Assembly: GCF_001043115.1 (NCBI RefSeq)
Contig: NZ_LFME01000006.1
Location: forward strand, 62,001 to 126,000
Reading direction: 5' to 3'
Source: Xanthomonas sp. NCPPB 1128
GTDB taxonomy: Bacteria; Pseudomonadota; Gammaproteobacteria; Xanthomonadales; Xanthomonadaceae
DNA length: 64,000 nt
The translations under genes and the position numbers were made by a program. The notes beneath the pieces were generated by a model. It worked only from the letters and a program-made list of their open reading frames with translations, had not been told where the DNA came from and did not search any database. Positions 1 through 8,753 of this stretch are shown piece by piece; position 1 is the first letter of the stretch, and the number at the start of each line of letters is the position of its first letter.

Positions 1-1
1 G

Positions 2-115
2 TCCTGGGACGAGGCGCGGGTCTTCCTGGATACCCTGGTCGAGCGCGATCGGGACGCGGTCAGCGCGGAAAAGAAGCCGTCGCGGAACAAGCCGAGCACG
101 CGGCAGCGCCGATAG
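2..115 (+). CDS. 3' end of an unidentified CDS
   Basis: An open frame enters the window at its left edge and stops at a TAG at 113-115, giving the last 37 residues of a protein. They begin SWDEARVFLDTLVERDRD and end in a lysine/arginine-rich tail (KKPSRNKPSTRQRR). The amphipathic start followed by a basic tail reads like a real C-terminus, but nothing in it identifies a family. It lies 252 bases upstream of virD4 on the same strand. It does not show the glutamine-rich ending expected of an XVIPCD secretion domain, so I do not call it an effector. Confidence 0.45.
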   Translation, partial: SWDEARVFLDTLVERDRDAVSAEKKPSRNKPSTRQRR

Positions 116-308
116 AACGCAAGATGCGCGTCGAGGCAAGGGCGCCGCCCGTCTGGGTCATGGACGAGGCGGGCCGGAGCCATGGTGGTGCCCAGCCCCA
201 TCGGGGCCATGGCATCCGTGGCGGCGCAGCCCGCCAATCGTGGGCCGGCTCCGGGCCGAGGCTGCACCCCACACCCGATCTCGCCATGCAGACTGCCTGC
301 GCAGGTCG

Positions 309-359
309 TCGCAAAGTGCGGAACTCGCTCTAGAATATTCGCCAGGATGGATCAGGGAG
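309..359 (+). promoter_or_regulatory. Possible virD4 promoter and ribosome binding site
   Basis: TAGAAT at 331-336 matches five of six bases of a sigma70 -10 box; the -35 region (around 309-314) is poor. A GGGAGG Shine-Dalgarno sequence at about 354-359 precedes the TTG at 368 and decides that start. The promoter call is weak; the ribosome binding site is good. Confidence 0.35.
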
Positions 360-367
360 GATAGGGC

Positions 368-2041
368 TTGTCGAATCGTAAACTCGTTGCGGCGGCGCTC
401 GTCGTCGTGCTCACGGCCGTCTGCGGCTATTTCCTGTCCGGCTATCTGGTCCTGCTGTTGCTGAAGCTGGACACGCGGATGTTCGGGCTCGGCACCTACT
501 ACCAGTACGTCCACGCCATTGGCTTGCCGGAGGTGGCCCCTTACGTCGGCAAGATCAAATGGGCCGGCTATCTCGGCTTCGGCTTGCCCGGCTTGCTGGC
601 CCTGCTGATCCTGGTGCTGATGTTCAAGCCGCCCAAGCGCAGCCTGCATGGCGACGCGCGCTTCGCCGGCGCGGCCGACCTGTCCAAGCATGGGCTGTTC
701 AAGACCAGCGGCGACGGCATCGTGGTCGGCAAGTTCCGCGGCAAGCTGGTACGCCTCAGCGGCCAGCAGTTCGTGATCCTCGCGGCCCCGACCCGGTCGG
801 GCAAGGGTGTCGGCGTGGTCATTCCGAACCTGCTCGAGTACCAGGAATCGGTGGTGGTGCTGGATATCAAGCAGGAGAACTTCGATCTGACCAGCGGCTG
901 GCGCGCCAGCCAGGGCCAGGAGGTGTTCCTGTTCAATCCCTTCGCCGAGGACCGCCGTACCCATCGCTGGAACCCGCTCAGCTACGTCTCCGATGATCCG
1001 GCGTTCCGCGTCTCGGACCTGATGAGCATCGCCGCCATGCTGTACCCGGACGGCTCCGACGACCAGAAGTTCTGGGTCAGCCAGGCGCGCAACGCGTTCA
1101 TGGCGTTCTCGCTGTACCTGTTCGAGAACTGGGACGACGAGCGCAACATCGGTTTCCCCGGCGGTCTCGGCACGCCGACACTGGGTGCGATCTACCGCCT
1201 GTCTTCCGGCGACGGCACCGATCTGAAGAAGTACCTGAAGTCGCTGTCGGAGCGGCGCTTCCTCAGCGGCAACGCCAAGTCGGCGTTCTCCAACATGCTG
1301 TCGCAGGCGGACGAAACCTTCGCCTCGATCATGGGCACGCTCAAGGAGCCGCTCAACGCCTGGATCAACCCGGTGCTGGATGCGGCCACCAGCGACAACG
1401 ACTTCCTGCTGACCGACCTGCGCAAGAAGAAGATGACCATCTACATCGGCATCCAGCCCAACAAGCTGGCCGAGAGCCGCCTGATCATCAACCTGTTCTT
1501 CAGCCAGATCATCAACCTCAACACCAAGGAACTGCCCAAGAGCAATCCGGCGTTGAAGTACCAGTGCCTGCTGTTGATGGACGAGTTCACCGCGATCGGC
1601 AAGGTCGACATCATCGCCTCGGCAGTGTCATATATGGCGGGCTACAATGTTCGCCTTCTGCCGATCATCCAGAGCATGGCCCAGCTCGATGCCACCTATG
1701 GCAAAGACGTCTCGCGGACCATCATCACGAATCATGCACTGCAGATTCTCTACGCTCCGCGCGAGCAGCAGGACGCCAACGACTACTCCGAGATGCTCGG
1801 CTACACCACCTTCCGCAAGAAGAACGTCACCCGCGGCAAGGATGTGACCCGCAGCGTGTCGGAGGAGAAGCGGGCGCTGATGCTGCCGCAGGAGTTGAAG
1901 GCAATGGGGAACGATCAGGAAGTGTTCTTGTACGAGGGCATTCCGCATCCGGTGAAGTGCGACAAGATCAAGTACTACAAGGATCGCCACTTCACTGCGC
2001 GGCTGCTGCCGAAAGTCGATATTCCGACACTCTCGATCTGA
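368..2041 (+). CDS. virD4: Type IV secretion coupling protein VirD4
   Basis: Coupling ATPase of 557 residues that recruits effector proteins to the secretion channel at the inner membrane. Two N-terminal membrane segments (about 6-34 and 68-86) flank a periplasmic loop. Walker A is TRSGKG at 142-147 (within APTRSGKGVGVV) and Walker B is LLLMDEF at 401-407, the normal TraG/VirD4 arrangement. Start is TTG with GGGAGG eight bases upstream; no better ATG exists. It is the first gene of the secretion locus and is separated by 386 bases from virB7, so it is probably transcribed from its own promoter. In Xanthomonas systems of this class VirD4 binds the C-terminal XVIPCD domain of antibacterial effectors; that role is from family knowledge. 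Length and motifs are complete. Confidence 0.95.
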   Translation: MSNRKLVAAALVVVLTAVCGYFLSGYLVLLLLKLDTRMFGLGTYYQYVHAIGLPEVAPYVGKIKWAGYLGFGLPGLLALLILVLMFKPPKRSLHGDARFAGAADLSKHGLFKTSGDGIVVGKFRGKLVRLSGQQFVILAAPTRSGKGVGVVIPNLLEYQESVVVLDIKQENFDLTSGWRASQGQEVFLFNPFAEDRRTHRWNPLSYVSDDPAFRVSDLMSIAAMLYPDGSDDQKFWVSQARNAFMAFSLYLFENWDDERNIGFPGGLGTPTLGAIYRLSSGDGTDLKKYLKSLSERRFLSGNAKSAFSNMLSQADETFASIMGTLKEPLNAWINPVLDAATSDNDFLLTDLRKKKMTIYIGIQPNKLAESRLIINLFFSQIINLNTKELPKSNPALKYQCLLLMDEFTAIGKVDIIASAVSYMAGYNVRLLPIIQSMAQLDATYGKDVSRTIITNHALQILYAPREQQDANDYSEMLGYTTFRKKNVTRGKDVTRSVSEEKRALMLPQELKAMGNDQEVFLYEGIPHPVKCDKIKYYKDRHFTARLLPKVDIPTLSI

Positions 2042-2427
2042 AAGTGTGACGAAAAACACCTATTTTTTGGGCGTACTTATCAGTTGAACGTTTTTTTGCC
2101 AAATGCTTGACGTGAGCATGCCCCTGCGGCACATTCTCGCGAGTATGGCGGTGCATTGGTAACAGAAACAGGAACAGGGGCGTGGGTCGAACAGACGCAC
2201 GTAAGGGGTGACATGGAAGGTTTGCTGTCAAATTCCGTTTTCTTCGGCGCTGATCGCGCGGCCTCGGGTGCCTTCCGTCGCCCGCCGCAGGTCTGCGTCC
2301 GCGCCGTTCCCGGCGCCTTCCTGGCCGCGACGCACCTGTCGCGTCGTCGTGTCGAACTCCGCCATCCAGCAGTGGGCTGCCTGCGTGCCGCCCGCTCTCA
2401 ATACGTTTCCGTAATTCAGAGGCTCGC
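2042..2427 (+). other. virD4-virB7 intergenic region
   Basis: 386 bases between virD4 and virB7. The first 60 bases are AT-rich with T runs. TTGACG at 2107-2112 could be a -35 box, with a poor CACATT at 2130-2135 as -10 (17-base spacer). The virB7-B6 operon promoter should lie here. In X. citri the CpxR regulator is reported to act on this promoter; I looked for a GTAA-N5-GTAA type box and did not find a convincing one. A 91-codon open frame (2156-2431) runs through the region but has no ribosome binding site and no recognisable content, so it is not called. Confidence 0.4.
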
Positions 2428-2865
2428 GTGAAAAGAACGCATATGTTTCGGCTGATCGCTACGTTGAGTGCCGTCGCGCTGTTGAGCGCCTGTGCAACCC
2501 GGCCGGCACCCGATTTCCGCGGCAAGTGGAAGCCGGTCAATCGTTTCTCCGAGTCGACCATGGAGATCCCGCTGTACTCGTCGTACGTGTACCAGGCGAT
2601 CCCGATGGACGGCACGCTGAAGACGATGCTCGAGCGCTGGGCCAAGGATTCGAACATGCAGCTGTCCTACAGCATCCAGTCCGATTACACGCTGTATGCG
2701 CCGGTCGCCAAGATCAACACCACCAGCATCCAGCAGGCGGTCGCCGAGTTGAGTGTGGTCTATGCGCAGGAGGGGCTGAGCGTGACTGCAGCAGGCAATC
2801 GCATTCTGGTGCAGCCGTCGTCGTCGCTGAGCGGTGCGCCTGCGGCCAGCGGCAGCACGAAGTGA
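2428..2865 (+). CDS. virB7: Lipoprotein VirB7 with C-terminal N0 domain
   Basis: Outer-membrane lipoprotein of the secretion core complex, 145 residues. The signal peptide ends in lipobox LLSAC, with the acylated cysteine at residue 22. Classical Agrobacterium VirB7 is only about 55 residues; here residues about 48-133 form a further globular segment (pattern YQAIPMDGTLKTML ... SIQSDYTLYAPV) resembling the N0 domain of secretins and TonB receptors. This extension is the hallmark of the Xanthomonadales-like, bacteria-killing systems, where N0 domains make an extra ring at the outer membrane. Start is GTG at 2428; an in-frame ATG at 2443 would remove five residues (MKRTH) and still leave a signal peptide, so the exact start is uncertain. 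Next gene virB8 follows after 61 bases. Confidence 0.9.
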   Translation: MKRTHMFRLIATLSAVALLSACATRPAPDFRGKWKPVNRFSESTMEIPLYSSYVYQAIPMDGTLKTMLERWAKDSNMQLSYSIQSDYTLYAPVAKINTTSIQQAVAELSVVYAQEGLSVTAAGNRILVQPSSSLSGAPAASGSTK

Positions 2866-2926
2866 CGTCACCGTCGGCGTGCACGCTGTACGCCGGCAGC
2901 CACATTACGAAACCTGGTGAAGTCTG

Positions 2927-3940
2927 ATGTTCGGTAAAAAGCCGGTCGAAAGCGAAAACGTCAACAAAGCGGTAGCGAAGGCGGTCAACTACGAAATCAG
3001 CATCGCTGATCTGGCGCGCCGCAGCGAGCGCCGTGCGTGGTGGGTCGCGTTCGGCGCCATCATCATGTGCCTGCTGCTCGGCGGCGGGTACTACTACATG
3101 CTGCCGTTGAAGGAGAAAGTGCCGTACCTGGTGATGGCGGATGCGTATACCGGCAACTCCTCGGTGACGGTATTGCGCAACAGCGGCGATGTGCAGAGTG
3201 TCACCAACAGCGAAGCGCTGGCCAAGAGCAACGTTGCGCGCTTCATTACCGCACGTGAGTCCTACGATTCGGAGATGATGGGGCTCAACGACTGGAATAC
3301 GGTGTTCTCGATGGCGCCCAGGAATACCGCGGTGGGAGCCGAGTATTTCAATCTGCACGCGCCGAACAACCCCTCGGCTCCGTATTACACCTACGGCAAG
3401 GCGCGCTCGATTCGGGTCAAGATTCTGAGCATCAACCTGCTTGGCGGCGGCGGTAAGCCCTATACCGGTGCCAATGTGCGCTTCCAGCGCAGCATCTACG
3501 ACAAGAAGACGGGGCAATCCACGTTTCTCGACAACAAGTTCGCCATTCTTGGCTTCAAGTACAACAGCAATCTAGCCATGGAAGACGATCTGCGGGTGCA
3601 GAACCCGTTGGGGTTCCTGGTGACTGATTACCGGGTCGACAACGACTACTCGGCCATGCCGGTTCCGCCGTCGTCCGCCGTGCAAACCCCTGCAACCGGC
3701 ACGGTTCAGCAACCGGCCGCCGCACAGATGCAGGGAGCTGCGGGACAAATGCCCGTGCAGCAGCAGGTGCCGGGTCAGCCGATGATGCCGGGTGCGAACG
3801 GCACGATGCCGGTCCCGCAGCAGGAGCCGATGTCCAATCCGGTAAACGCGCCGGTCTATCCGGGAGCGCAGCCCGCCGCAGCGCCTCCCGCACCCAACGT
3901 TGCACCTCAGCACAATGGTAATGGAGCGAACGTTCGATGA
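2927..3940 (+). CDS. virB8: Inner-membrane assembly protein VirB8
   Basis: Bitopic inner-membrane subunit of 337 residues. One transmembrane helix (about 37-58, AWWVAFGAIIMCLLLGGG) is followed by a periplasmic VirB8 domain (about 70-242) containing the conserved pattern of the family around YETVAFSMAPRN-like segment (here DWNTVFSMAPRN). Residues from about 243 to the end are a low-complexity tail rich in Pro, Gln, Ala and Met that has no counterpart in Agrobacterium VirB8 (about 237 residues). ATG start; its last four bases (ATGA) overlap the start of virB9, implying translational coupling. Confidence 0.93.
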   Translation: MFGKKPVESENVNKAVAKAVNYEISIADLARRSERRAWWVAFGAIIMCLLLGGGYYYMLPLKEKVPYLVMADAYTGNSSVTVLRNSGDVQSVTNSEALAKSNVARFITARESYDSEMMGLNDWNTVFSMAPRNTAVGAEYFNLHAPNNPSAPYYTYGKARSIRVKILSINLLGGGGKPYTGANVRFQRSIYDKKTGQSTFLDNKFAILGFKYNSNLAMEDDLRVQNPLGFLVTDYRVDNDYSAMPVPPSSAVQTPATGTVQQPAAAQMQGAAGQMPVQQQVPGQPMMPGANGTMPVPQQEPMSNPVNAPVYPGAQPAAAPPAPNVAPQHNGNGANVR

Positions 3941-4698
3941 GTTTCCTGACGAAAACCGGTGCGGCGCATGTCGCGTTGCTGGCTCTGGGCCTGTTCGCGC
4001 CGATCGCGTCGGCGCAGGTGGTCCAGCAGTACGAGTACGAGCCTGACAAGATCTATCAGGTGCGTACCGGCCTGGGTATCACCACCCAGATCGAACTGAG
4101 CCCGAACGAGAAGATCCTCGATTACAGCACCGGCTTCACCAGTGGCTGGGAACTCAGCCGTCGCGAGAACGTCTTCTACCTGAAGCCGAAGAACGTCGAC
4201 GTCGATACCAACATGATGATCCGCACCGCCACCCATTCCTACATCCTGGAATTGAAGGTGGTGGCGACGGATTGGCAGCGGCTGGAGCAGGCCAAGCAGG
4301 CCGGCGTGCAGTACAAGGTGACCTTCACGTATCCGAAGGACACCAGCTTTGCCGCGGCGAGCGACGAGGTGAAGGATGAGTCGCAGCTCGATACGCGGCT
4401 GACCAAGGACCGCCATTACTACTTCGATTACGACTATTCCACCCGTTCCAAGCAGATGTGGATCGTGCCGAGCAGCGTCTACGACGATGGCAAGTTCACC
4501 TACATCAAAATGGATCTGACGCGTTTCCCGACGGGCAATTTCCCGGCCGTGTTCGGTCGCGAGAAGGAAAGCGATGAGGATTTCCTGGTCAATACCACAG
4601 TCGAGGGCAATACCCTGATTGTCCACGGGACCTATCCCTTCCTGGTCATCCGCCACGGCAAGAATGTTGTCGGCTTGCGTAGGAACAAGCAAAAGTGA
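3937..4698 (+). CDS. virB9: Core-complex protein VirB9
   Basis: Periplasmic/outer-membrane core subunit, 253 residues. A Sec signal peptide (hydrophobic 9-25, cleavage after ASA, residue about 26) precedes an N-terminal domain with YEPDKIYQVRTGLGITTQIEL, typical of VirB9/TraO, and a C-terminal beta domain (FFD-Y-STRSKQMWIVPSSVYDDGKFTYIKM) that in related systems binds VirB7 and VirB10. Overlaps virB8 by four bases and virB10 by four bases. Length is normal. Confidence 0.95.
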   Translation: MSFLTKTGAAHVALLALGLFAPIASAQVVQQYEYEPDKIYQVRTGLGITTQIELSPNEKILDYSTGFTSGWELSRRENVFYLKPKNVDVDTNMMIRTATHSYILELKVVATDWQRLEQAKQAGVQYKVTFTYPKDTSFAAASDEVKDESQLDTRLTKDRHYYFDYDYSTRSKQMWIVPSSVYDDGKFTYIKMDLTRFPTGNFPAVFGREKESDEDFLVNTTVEGNTLIVHGTYPFLVIRHGKNVVGLRRNKQK

Positions 4699-5873
4699 AC
4701 TCGAATCTACCTCCGTCTGACGAAAACTACGGCCGCGACAACGGTCAGCCGCGCAATCCGCAAGCGGACGACGCGCCGCGCGAGAATCCCTATTTCGCTC
4801 GCCAGCAGCAGACCGCCGATCCGGATCTGGACGCCAACGAGCCGGTGCTGCGTTCCAGCGACCTGAAGAAGCTCAATCGCAAGGCGCTGGTGTTCCTGGC
4901 CGGTATTGCGGCGCTGCTGATCCTGGCGATCTTCTGGCTGGTGAGCGGCAACAGCACGCCCGAACCGGCGCCGAAGCCGCGCCAGGAAGCGGTGGTGGCG
5001 CCTGCGTTGCCGCAGACCGCCGCGCCGCCACCGGTGCAACCGGCCGAACCGGTGCAACTGGCCGAGCAGCCGAGCCTGCCGCCGTTGCCGCCGATGCCCA
5101 CCGATGCCGACGCGCAGATGCAGTCGGCGCCGCGACAGGAGCGTGGGCCGTCCCTGCTGGAGCGGCGCATGGCCGGCCTGCAACAGGACGCCGGCGGCCA
5201 GGGCCTTGGCGGCATGATGCCGGGACAGGAGCAGGGTGGGGCGCCGATGCAGCAGGAGCAGGAGACCTCCGCCAAGCCGATCGCCAATCCGGACGGTCTG
5301 CTGGTGCGCGGTACCTATATCCGCTGCGTGCTGGAGACCCGGATCATCACCGATTTCCCGGGCTTCACCTCCTGCATCATCACCGAGCCGGTCTACTCCA
5401 TCAACGGCCGCCGCCTGTTGCTGCCGAAGGGGTCGAAGATCCTCGGCCAGTACGGTTCCGCGGAGCCGACCGGCCCGCGCATGCAGGTGGTCTGGGATCG
5501 CATTACCACGCCGACCGGCATCGACGTGACCCTGCTTGGCCCTGGCGTCGACAACCTCGGCAGCGCCGGCCATCCGGGCCAATACAATGCGCACTGGGCG
5601 AGCCGTATTTCGTCCGCGCTGATGATCAGCATGCTCAGCGACGCCTTCAAGTGGGCGGCAGCCGAGCACGGCCCGAAGACCACGACCACCGGCCTCAACT
5701 CCGGCGTGGTCACCGAGCAGCCGTTCGAGAGCAACACGGCGCAGTCCATCCAGCGTCTGGCCGACCAGGCACTGGATCGCCGGCGTCCCGCCACCGTGAC
5801 CATCAACCAGGGCACCATCGTGAACGTCTACGTCGCCAAGGACGTCGACTTCACGGCCGTGTTGCCGCGTTGA
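4695..5873 (+). CDS. virB10: Core-complex protein VirB10
   Basis: Energy-sensing subunit that spans from inner to outer membrane; 392 residues. A short cytoplasmic N-terminus, one transmembrane helix (about 64-84, KALVFLAGIAALLILAIF), a proline-rich periplasmic linker (about 90-150) and a glycine/glutamine-rich stretch lead to the conserved C-terminal TrbI domain (about 195-390; LVRGTYIRCVLETRI, PKGSKILGQYG). The C-terminal domain in the family contains an antenna that forms the outer-membrane pore. Starts inside the end of virB9 (four-base overlap) and is followed by virB11 after 19 bases. Confidence 0.95.
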   Translation: MNSNLPPSDENYGRDNGQPRNPQADDAPRENPYFARQQQTADPDLDANEPVLRSSDLKKLNRKALVFLAGIAALLILAIFWLVSGNSTPEPAPKPRQEAVVAPALPQTAAPPPVQPAEPVQLAEQPSLPPLPPMPTDADAQMQSAPRQERGPSLLERRMAGLQQDAGGQGLGGMMPGQEQGGAPMQQEQETSAKPIANPDGLLVRGTYIRCVLETRIITDFPGFTSCIITEPVYSINGRRLLLPKGSKILGQYGSAEPTGPRMQVVWDRITTPTGIDVTLLGPGVDNLGSAGHPGQYNAHWASRISSALMISMLSDAFKWAAAEHGPKTTTTGLNSGVVTEQPFESNTAQSIQRLADQALDRRRPATVTINQGTIVNVYVAKDVDFTAVLPR

Positions 5874-5892
5874 CCGAGATCGAGACAGCGAC

Positions 5893-6936
5893 GTGACGTT
5901 CGACGACTCTCCGACCGCGCAGATCTCCACGGATTTCCTGGATTACCAGTACTCGGTACTGGGCATCCTGGATTACCTGAACTCGCCCGAAGTGACGGAA
6001 ATCTGCATCAACCGTCCCGGCGAGCTGTACCTGGAGACGCTGCGCGGCTGGCAGCGGATGGACATTCCGTCGCTGACCTTCGACCGTGCGCGGCAGTTCT
6101 GCACGGCGGTGGTCAACGAGAGCAATACCGGTCAGCGCATCACCGATGCCGACCCGGTGGTGTCGCTGACGTTTCCGACAGGTCAGCGCGCGCAGTTCGT
6201 CATCCCGCCGGCCTGCGATGCCGGCAAGGTGTCGATCACCATCCGACTGCCGTCCAAGCACACCAAGACGCTGGAGCAGTACAAGGAAGACGGCTTCTTC
6301 CAGGAGATCCTGGAAGTACAGTCGGGCCTCAGCGAACAGGATCGCGAGTTGCTCGAGCTGCGGCGGCAGCGCGATTACGCCGAGTTCTTCAAGAAGGCGG
6401 TGCTGTTCAAGAAGAACGTCGTCGTTGCGGGCGCCACCGGTAGCGGCAAGACCACCTTCATGAAGTCGCTGGTGAATCACATCCCGCACGAAGAGCGCCT
6501 GGTGACCATCGAGGACGCGCGCGAGCTTTTCATTAGCCAGCCCAATTCCGTGCATTTGCTCTATTCGAAAGGTGGACAAAGCACGAGCAACGTCACCGCG
6601 AAGAGCTGCATGGAAGCCTGCCTGCGCATGAAGCCCGATCGCATCATCCTGGCCGAGCTGCGCGGCGACGAGTCGTTCTACTTCATTCGCAACTGCGCCT
6701 CCGGTCATCCGGGTTCCATCACCAGCTGCCACGCTGGCAGCATCGGGCAGACCTGGGACCAGCTCGCGTTGATGGTCAAGGCATCGGCCGAAGGCTCAGG
6801 CCTTGAGTTCGCCGTCATCAAACGGTTGCTGATGATGACCATCGACATCGTTGTCCATATCAAATCGCATGCGGGCCGGCGCTATATCACCGGGATCGAT
6901 TTCGATCCGGAGCGCACGCACTCGGGCGGAGGGTGA
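5893..6936 (+). CDS. virB11: Secretion ATPase VirB11
   Basis: Hexameric cytoplasmic ATPase of the traffic-ATPase family, 347 residues. Walker A GATGSGKT is at 180-187, the Asp box region at 205-212 (TIEDARE), Walker B IILAELRGDE at 251-260 and the His box GHPGS at 271-275, all intact. Start is GTG with only a weak purine-rich region upstream. The stop is followed by a 134-base gap before virB1, the largest inside the first half of the cluster. Together with VirD4 and VirB4 this gives the full set of three ATPases. Confidence 0.95.
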   Translation: MTFDDSPTAQISTDFLDYQYSVLGILDYLNSPEVTEICINRPGELYLETLRGWQRMDIPSLTFDRARQFCTAVVNESNTGQRITDADPVVSLTFPTGQRAQFVIPPACDAGKVSITIRLPSKHTKTLEQYKEDGFFQEILEVQSGLSEQDRELLELRRQRDYAEFFKKAVLFKKNVVVAGATGSGKTTFMKSLVNHIPHEERLVTIEDARELFISQPNSVHLLYSKGGQSTSNVTAKSCMEACLRMKPDRIILAELRGDESFYFIRNCASGHPGSITSCHAGSIGQTWDQLALMVKASAEGSGLEFAVIKRLLMMTIDIVVHIKSHAGRRYITGIDFDPERTHSGGG

Positions 6937-7070
6937 ATATGTTCATTGAAGTGATAAGGCGGAACGACGCCGATTGACTTTGAATTTTTCTTCCAACACG
7001 ATTGATTTGCGACATCTGCGGCGTTTCGGACCAGTTGCCGGGAAGCCGATGCATAAGGAGTAACCACGGC

Positions 7071-7955
7071 ATGTTGCCAGGCATGGAACTACTGAGCTGT
7101 CCCGAAATGGCGGTTCCGGCTGAAGTCATGCAGCACGTTGTGCGCGTCGAGTCGTCGCACAATCCGTTCGCGATCGGCGTGGTCGGCGGCCGCCTGGTGC
7201 GCCAGCCGCAGAACCTGCCCGAAGCGGTCGCCACCGCGCGGATGCTGGAAGAGAAGGGCTACAACTTCTCCCTTGGTCTGGGGCAGGTCAATCGCTACAA
7301 CCTGATCAAGTACGGTCTGGATACCTACGAGAAAGCGTTCAAGACCTGTCCGAATCTGCAGGCCGCGTCCAAGATCCTGGCCGAGTGCTACAGCCGTTCC
7401 GGTGGCAATTGGGGCAAGTCGTTCAGTTGCTACTACTCCGGCAACTTCGAGACCGGGTATCGGCATGGCTACGTGCAGAAGGTCTATGCGTCGATCAACC
7501 AGGGCAGGGCGCTCGCCGCGTCCACCGCGGGTGCGATTCCGGTGATCCCGGCAGGCGGCGTGCGCCGCATGGTCGCCGACTCGGCGAAGGCCGCGGCGGT
7601 GCGCGAGGTCGATTCGATCGTGTCGCGGCGTATCGATGCTGCGGCAGGCCAGCTCGCCAGCGGCCTCGCCGCGCAAAGCCAGTTGTCGGTGCGTCCCCAG
7701 GCTGCCGTTGCGGCGCCGGCGCCGCAGACCGCTGGCGCAGTAGCGGCCGCATCGGCACAGCCGACCGCGGCAGATTCCGATCTCTTTGTGATACGACCTA
7801 CAGGCGCCGGCAAAGGAGTGGCGGTTCCTGCAGGTGGCGGAGCGCCCCCAGCTCCGCACGTTGCCGCACACGCGCCGCAGGCCGTGGCGGGAGCGGCCGT
7901 TCCTGGCACAAGTACGCCGCCGCCGACGTCTGGCGACGGGGCCTTCGTATTCTAG
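7071..7955 (+). CDS. virB1: Lytic transglycosylase VirB1
   Basis: Peptidoglycan-cleaving enzyme that opens the wall for assembly; 294 residues with the start chosen here. The ATG at 7071 is preferred over an upstream ATG at 7002 because AAGGAG at 7055-7060 sits ten bases before it and the extra upstream residues look random. The SLT/VirB1 fold occupies about 10-150: the catalytic Glu is E27 in VVRVESSHNPFAIGV, with GLGQVNRYN and YYSGNFETGY downstream. The last 130 residues are Ala/Pro/Val-rich and low in complexity. No obvious cleavable signal peptide is visible, which is odd for a periplasmic enzyme. The 134-base gap before it contains TTGACT at 6974-6979 and an AT-rich stretch that might carry a weak internal promoter. 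Confidence 0.9.
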   Translation: MLPGMELLSCPEMAVPAEVMQHVVRVESSHNPFAIGVVGGRLVRQPQNLPEAVATARMLEEKGYNFSLGLGQVNRYNLIKYGLDTYEKAFKTCPNLQAASKILAECYSRSGGNWGKSFSCYYSGNFETGYRHGYVQKVYASINQGRALAASTAGAIPVIPAGGVRRMVADSAKAAAVREVDSIVSRRIDAAAGQLASGLAAQSQLSVRPQAAVAAPAPQTAGAVAAASAQPTAADSDLFVIRPTGAGKGVAVPAGGGAPPAPHVAAHAPQAVAGAAVPGTSTPPPTSGDGAFVF

Positions 7956-8028
7956 CCAGATGCAGTAGCGCGGCCATGCAAGTGGCTTTTTGATCACCCC
8001 CTGTTTTCCAGTCAAGGAGATACTCACG

Positions 8029-8424
8029 ATGTTCAAGAACAATCAATTGAAGTCGAATGCCAAGGTCGTCGGTACGGCGGCGCTGCAGGCGGCGGTGTTC
8101 ACCGTGGCCCTGCTCGCGTCCAGCTTTGCGATGGCGCAGGACTATGCCGGTGCCGACCAGAAGGTGTGCGGTTTCCTCGGCAAGACCAACAACATCCTGA
8201 ACATGGCGTCGGTCGTCGTGGTGACCATCGCGGTCGTTTTCGCCGGCTACCAGATCGCGTTCGCGCACAAGCGCGTGGCCGAAGTGGCGCCGGTGCTGCT
8301 GGGCGGCGTGCTGATCGGCGCGGCCGGTCAGTTGGCCAAGATGCTGATCGGCGATACCGGCCAGACCGAGTGCAAGGCCACCGCAGCGATTCAGATGATC
8401 CAGCACGTTCTGCACTATGCATAA
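8029..8424 (+). CDS. virB2: Major pilin VirB2
   Basis: Pilin precursor of 131 residues. The start at ATG 8029 is set by AAGGAG at 8014-8019; a longer frame from 7990 has no ribosome binding site. A long signal peptide ends at AMAQ (about residue 35-36). The mature part has two hydrophobic helices (about 58-76 and 88-108) separated by a short basic loop FAHKRVAE, the usual VirB2/TrbC topology, plus two cysteines (near CGFLG and TECKAT) that could form a disulphide. The 3' end overlaps virB3 by eight bases. Confidence 0.92.
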   Translation: MFKNNQLKSNAKVVGTAALQAAVFTVALLASSFAMAQDYAGADQKVCGFLGKTNNILNMASVVVVTIAVVFAGYQIAFAHKRVAEVAPVLLGGVLIGAAGQLAKMLIGDTGQTECKATAAIQMIQHVLHYA

Positions 8425-8728
8425 GAATGTACTTTTCCGGGGCTGCACCCGGCCGGCGATGTTTTTCGGGGTGCCGTACATCCCGTTCTTCATCGGCGCG
8501 GGCGGCGGCTTCCTGATGGGTATCTATTTCGATATGTGGCTGCTGCTGCTCATTCCGGTCATCGTCTTCGTCATGCAACAGATGACCAAGCGGGACGAGA
8601 TGATCTTCCGCATGCTCGGGTTGCGCTGGATGATGAGGATGCGCGTGCGCAACCTGCAGCGCTATTCCGGCATGTGGGTGTTCTCGCCGAATGAGTACAG
8701 GAAAGAGGTGCCGGGCGCCAAGCGTTAG
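8417..8728 (+). CDS. virB3: Inner-membrane protein VirB3
   Basis: Small membrane subunit of 103 residues that partners the VirB4 ATPase. An N-terminal FRGCTRPAMFFGVPY motif is typical of VirB3, followed by closely spaced hydrophobic segments (about 22-55, GGGFLMGIYFDMWLLLLIPVIV). The C-terminus is basic. It starts eight bases before the end of virB2. Its stop is followed by a strong stem-loop before virB4. Confidence 0.92.
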   Translation: MHKNVLFRGCTRPAMFFGVPYIPFFIGAGGGFLMGIYFDMWLLLLIPVIVFVMQQMTKRDEMIFRMLGLRWMMRMRVRNLQRYSGMWVFSPNEYRKEVPGAKR

Positions 8729-8753
8729 CTTGGAACCTGTCGCCGGGTCTCGA

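Noticed and set aside
158-964. A 268-codon minus-strand frame opposite virD4
   Set aside because: It is antisense to a well-conserved ATPase gene, has glutamine/alanine/arginine-rich random composition and no family motif.
2156-2431. A 91-codon plus-strand frame in the virD4-virB7 gap
   Set aside because: No ribosome binding site, no recognisable domain, arginine/alanine-rich chance composition; it ends over the virB7 start.
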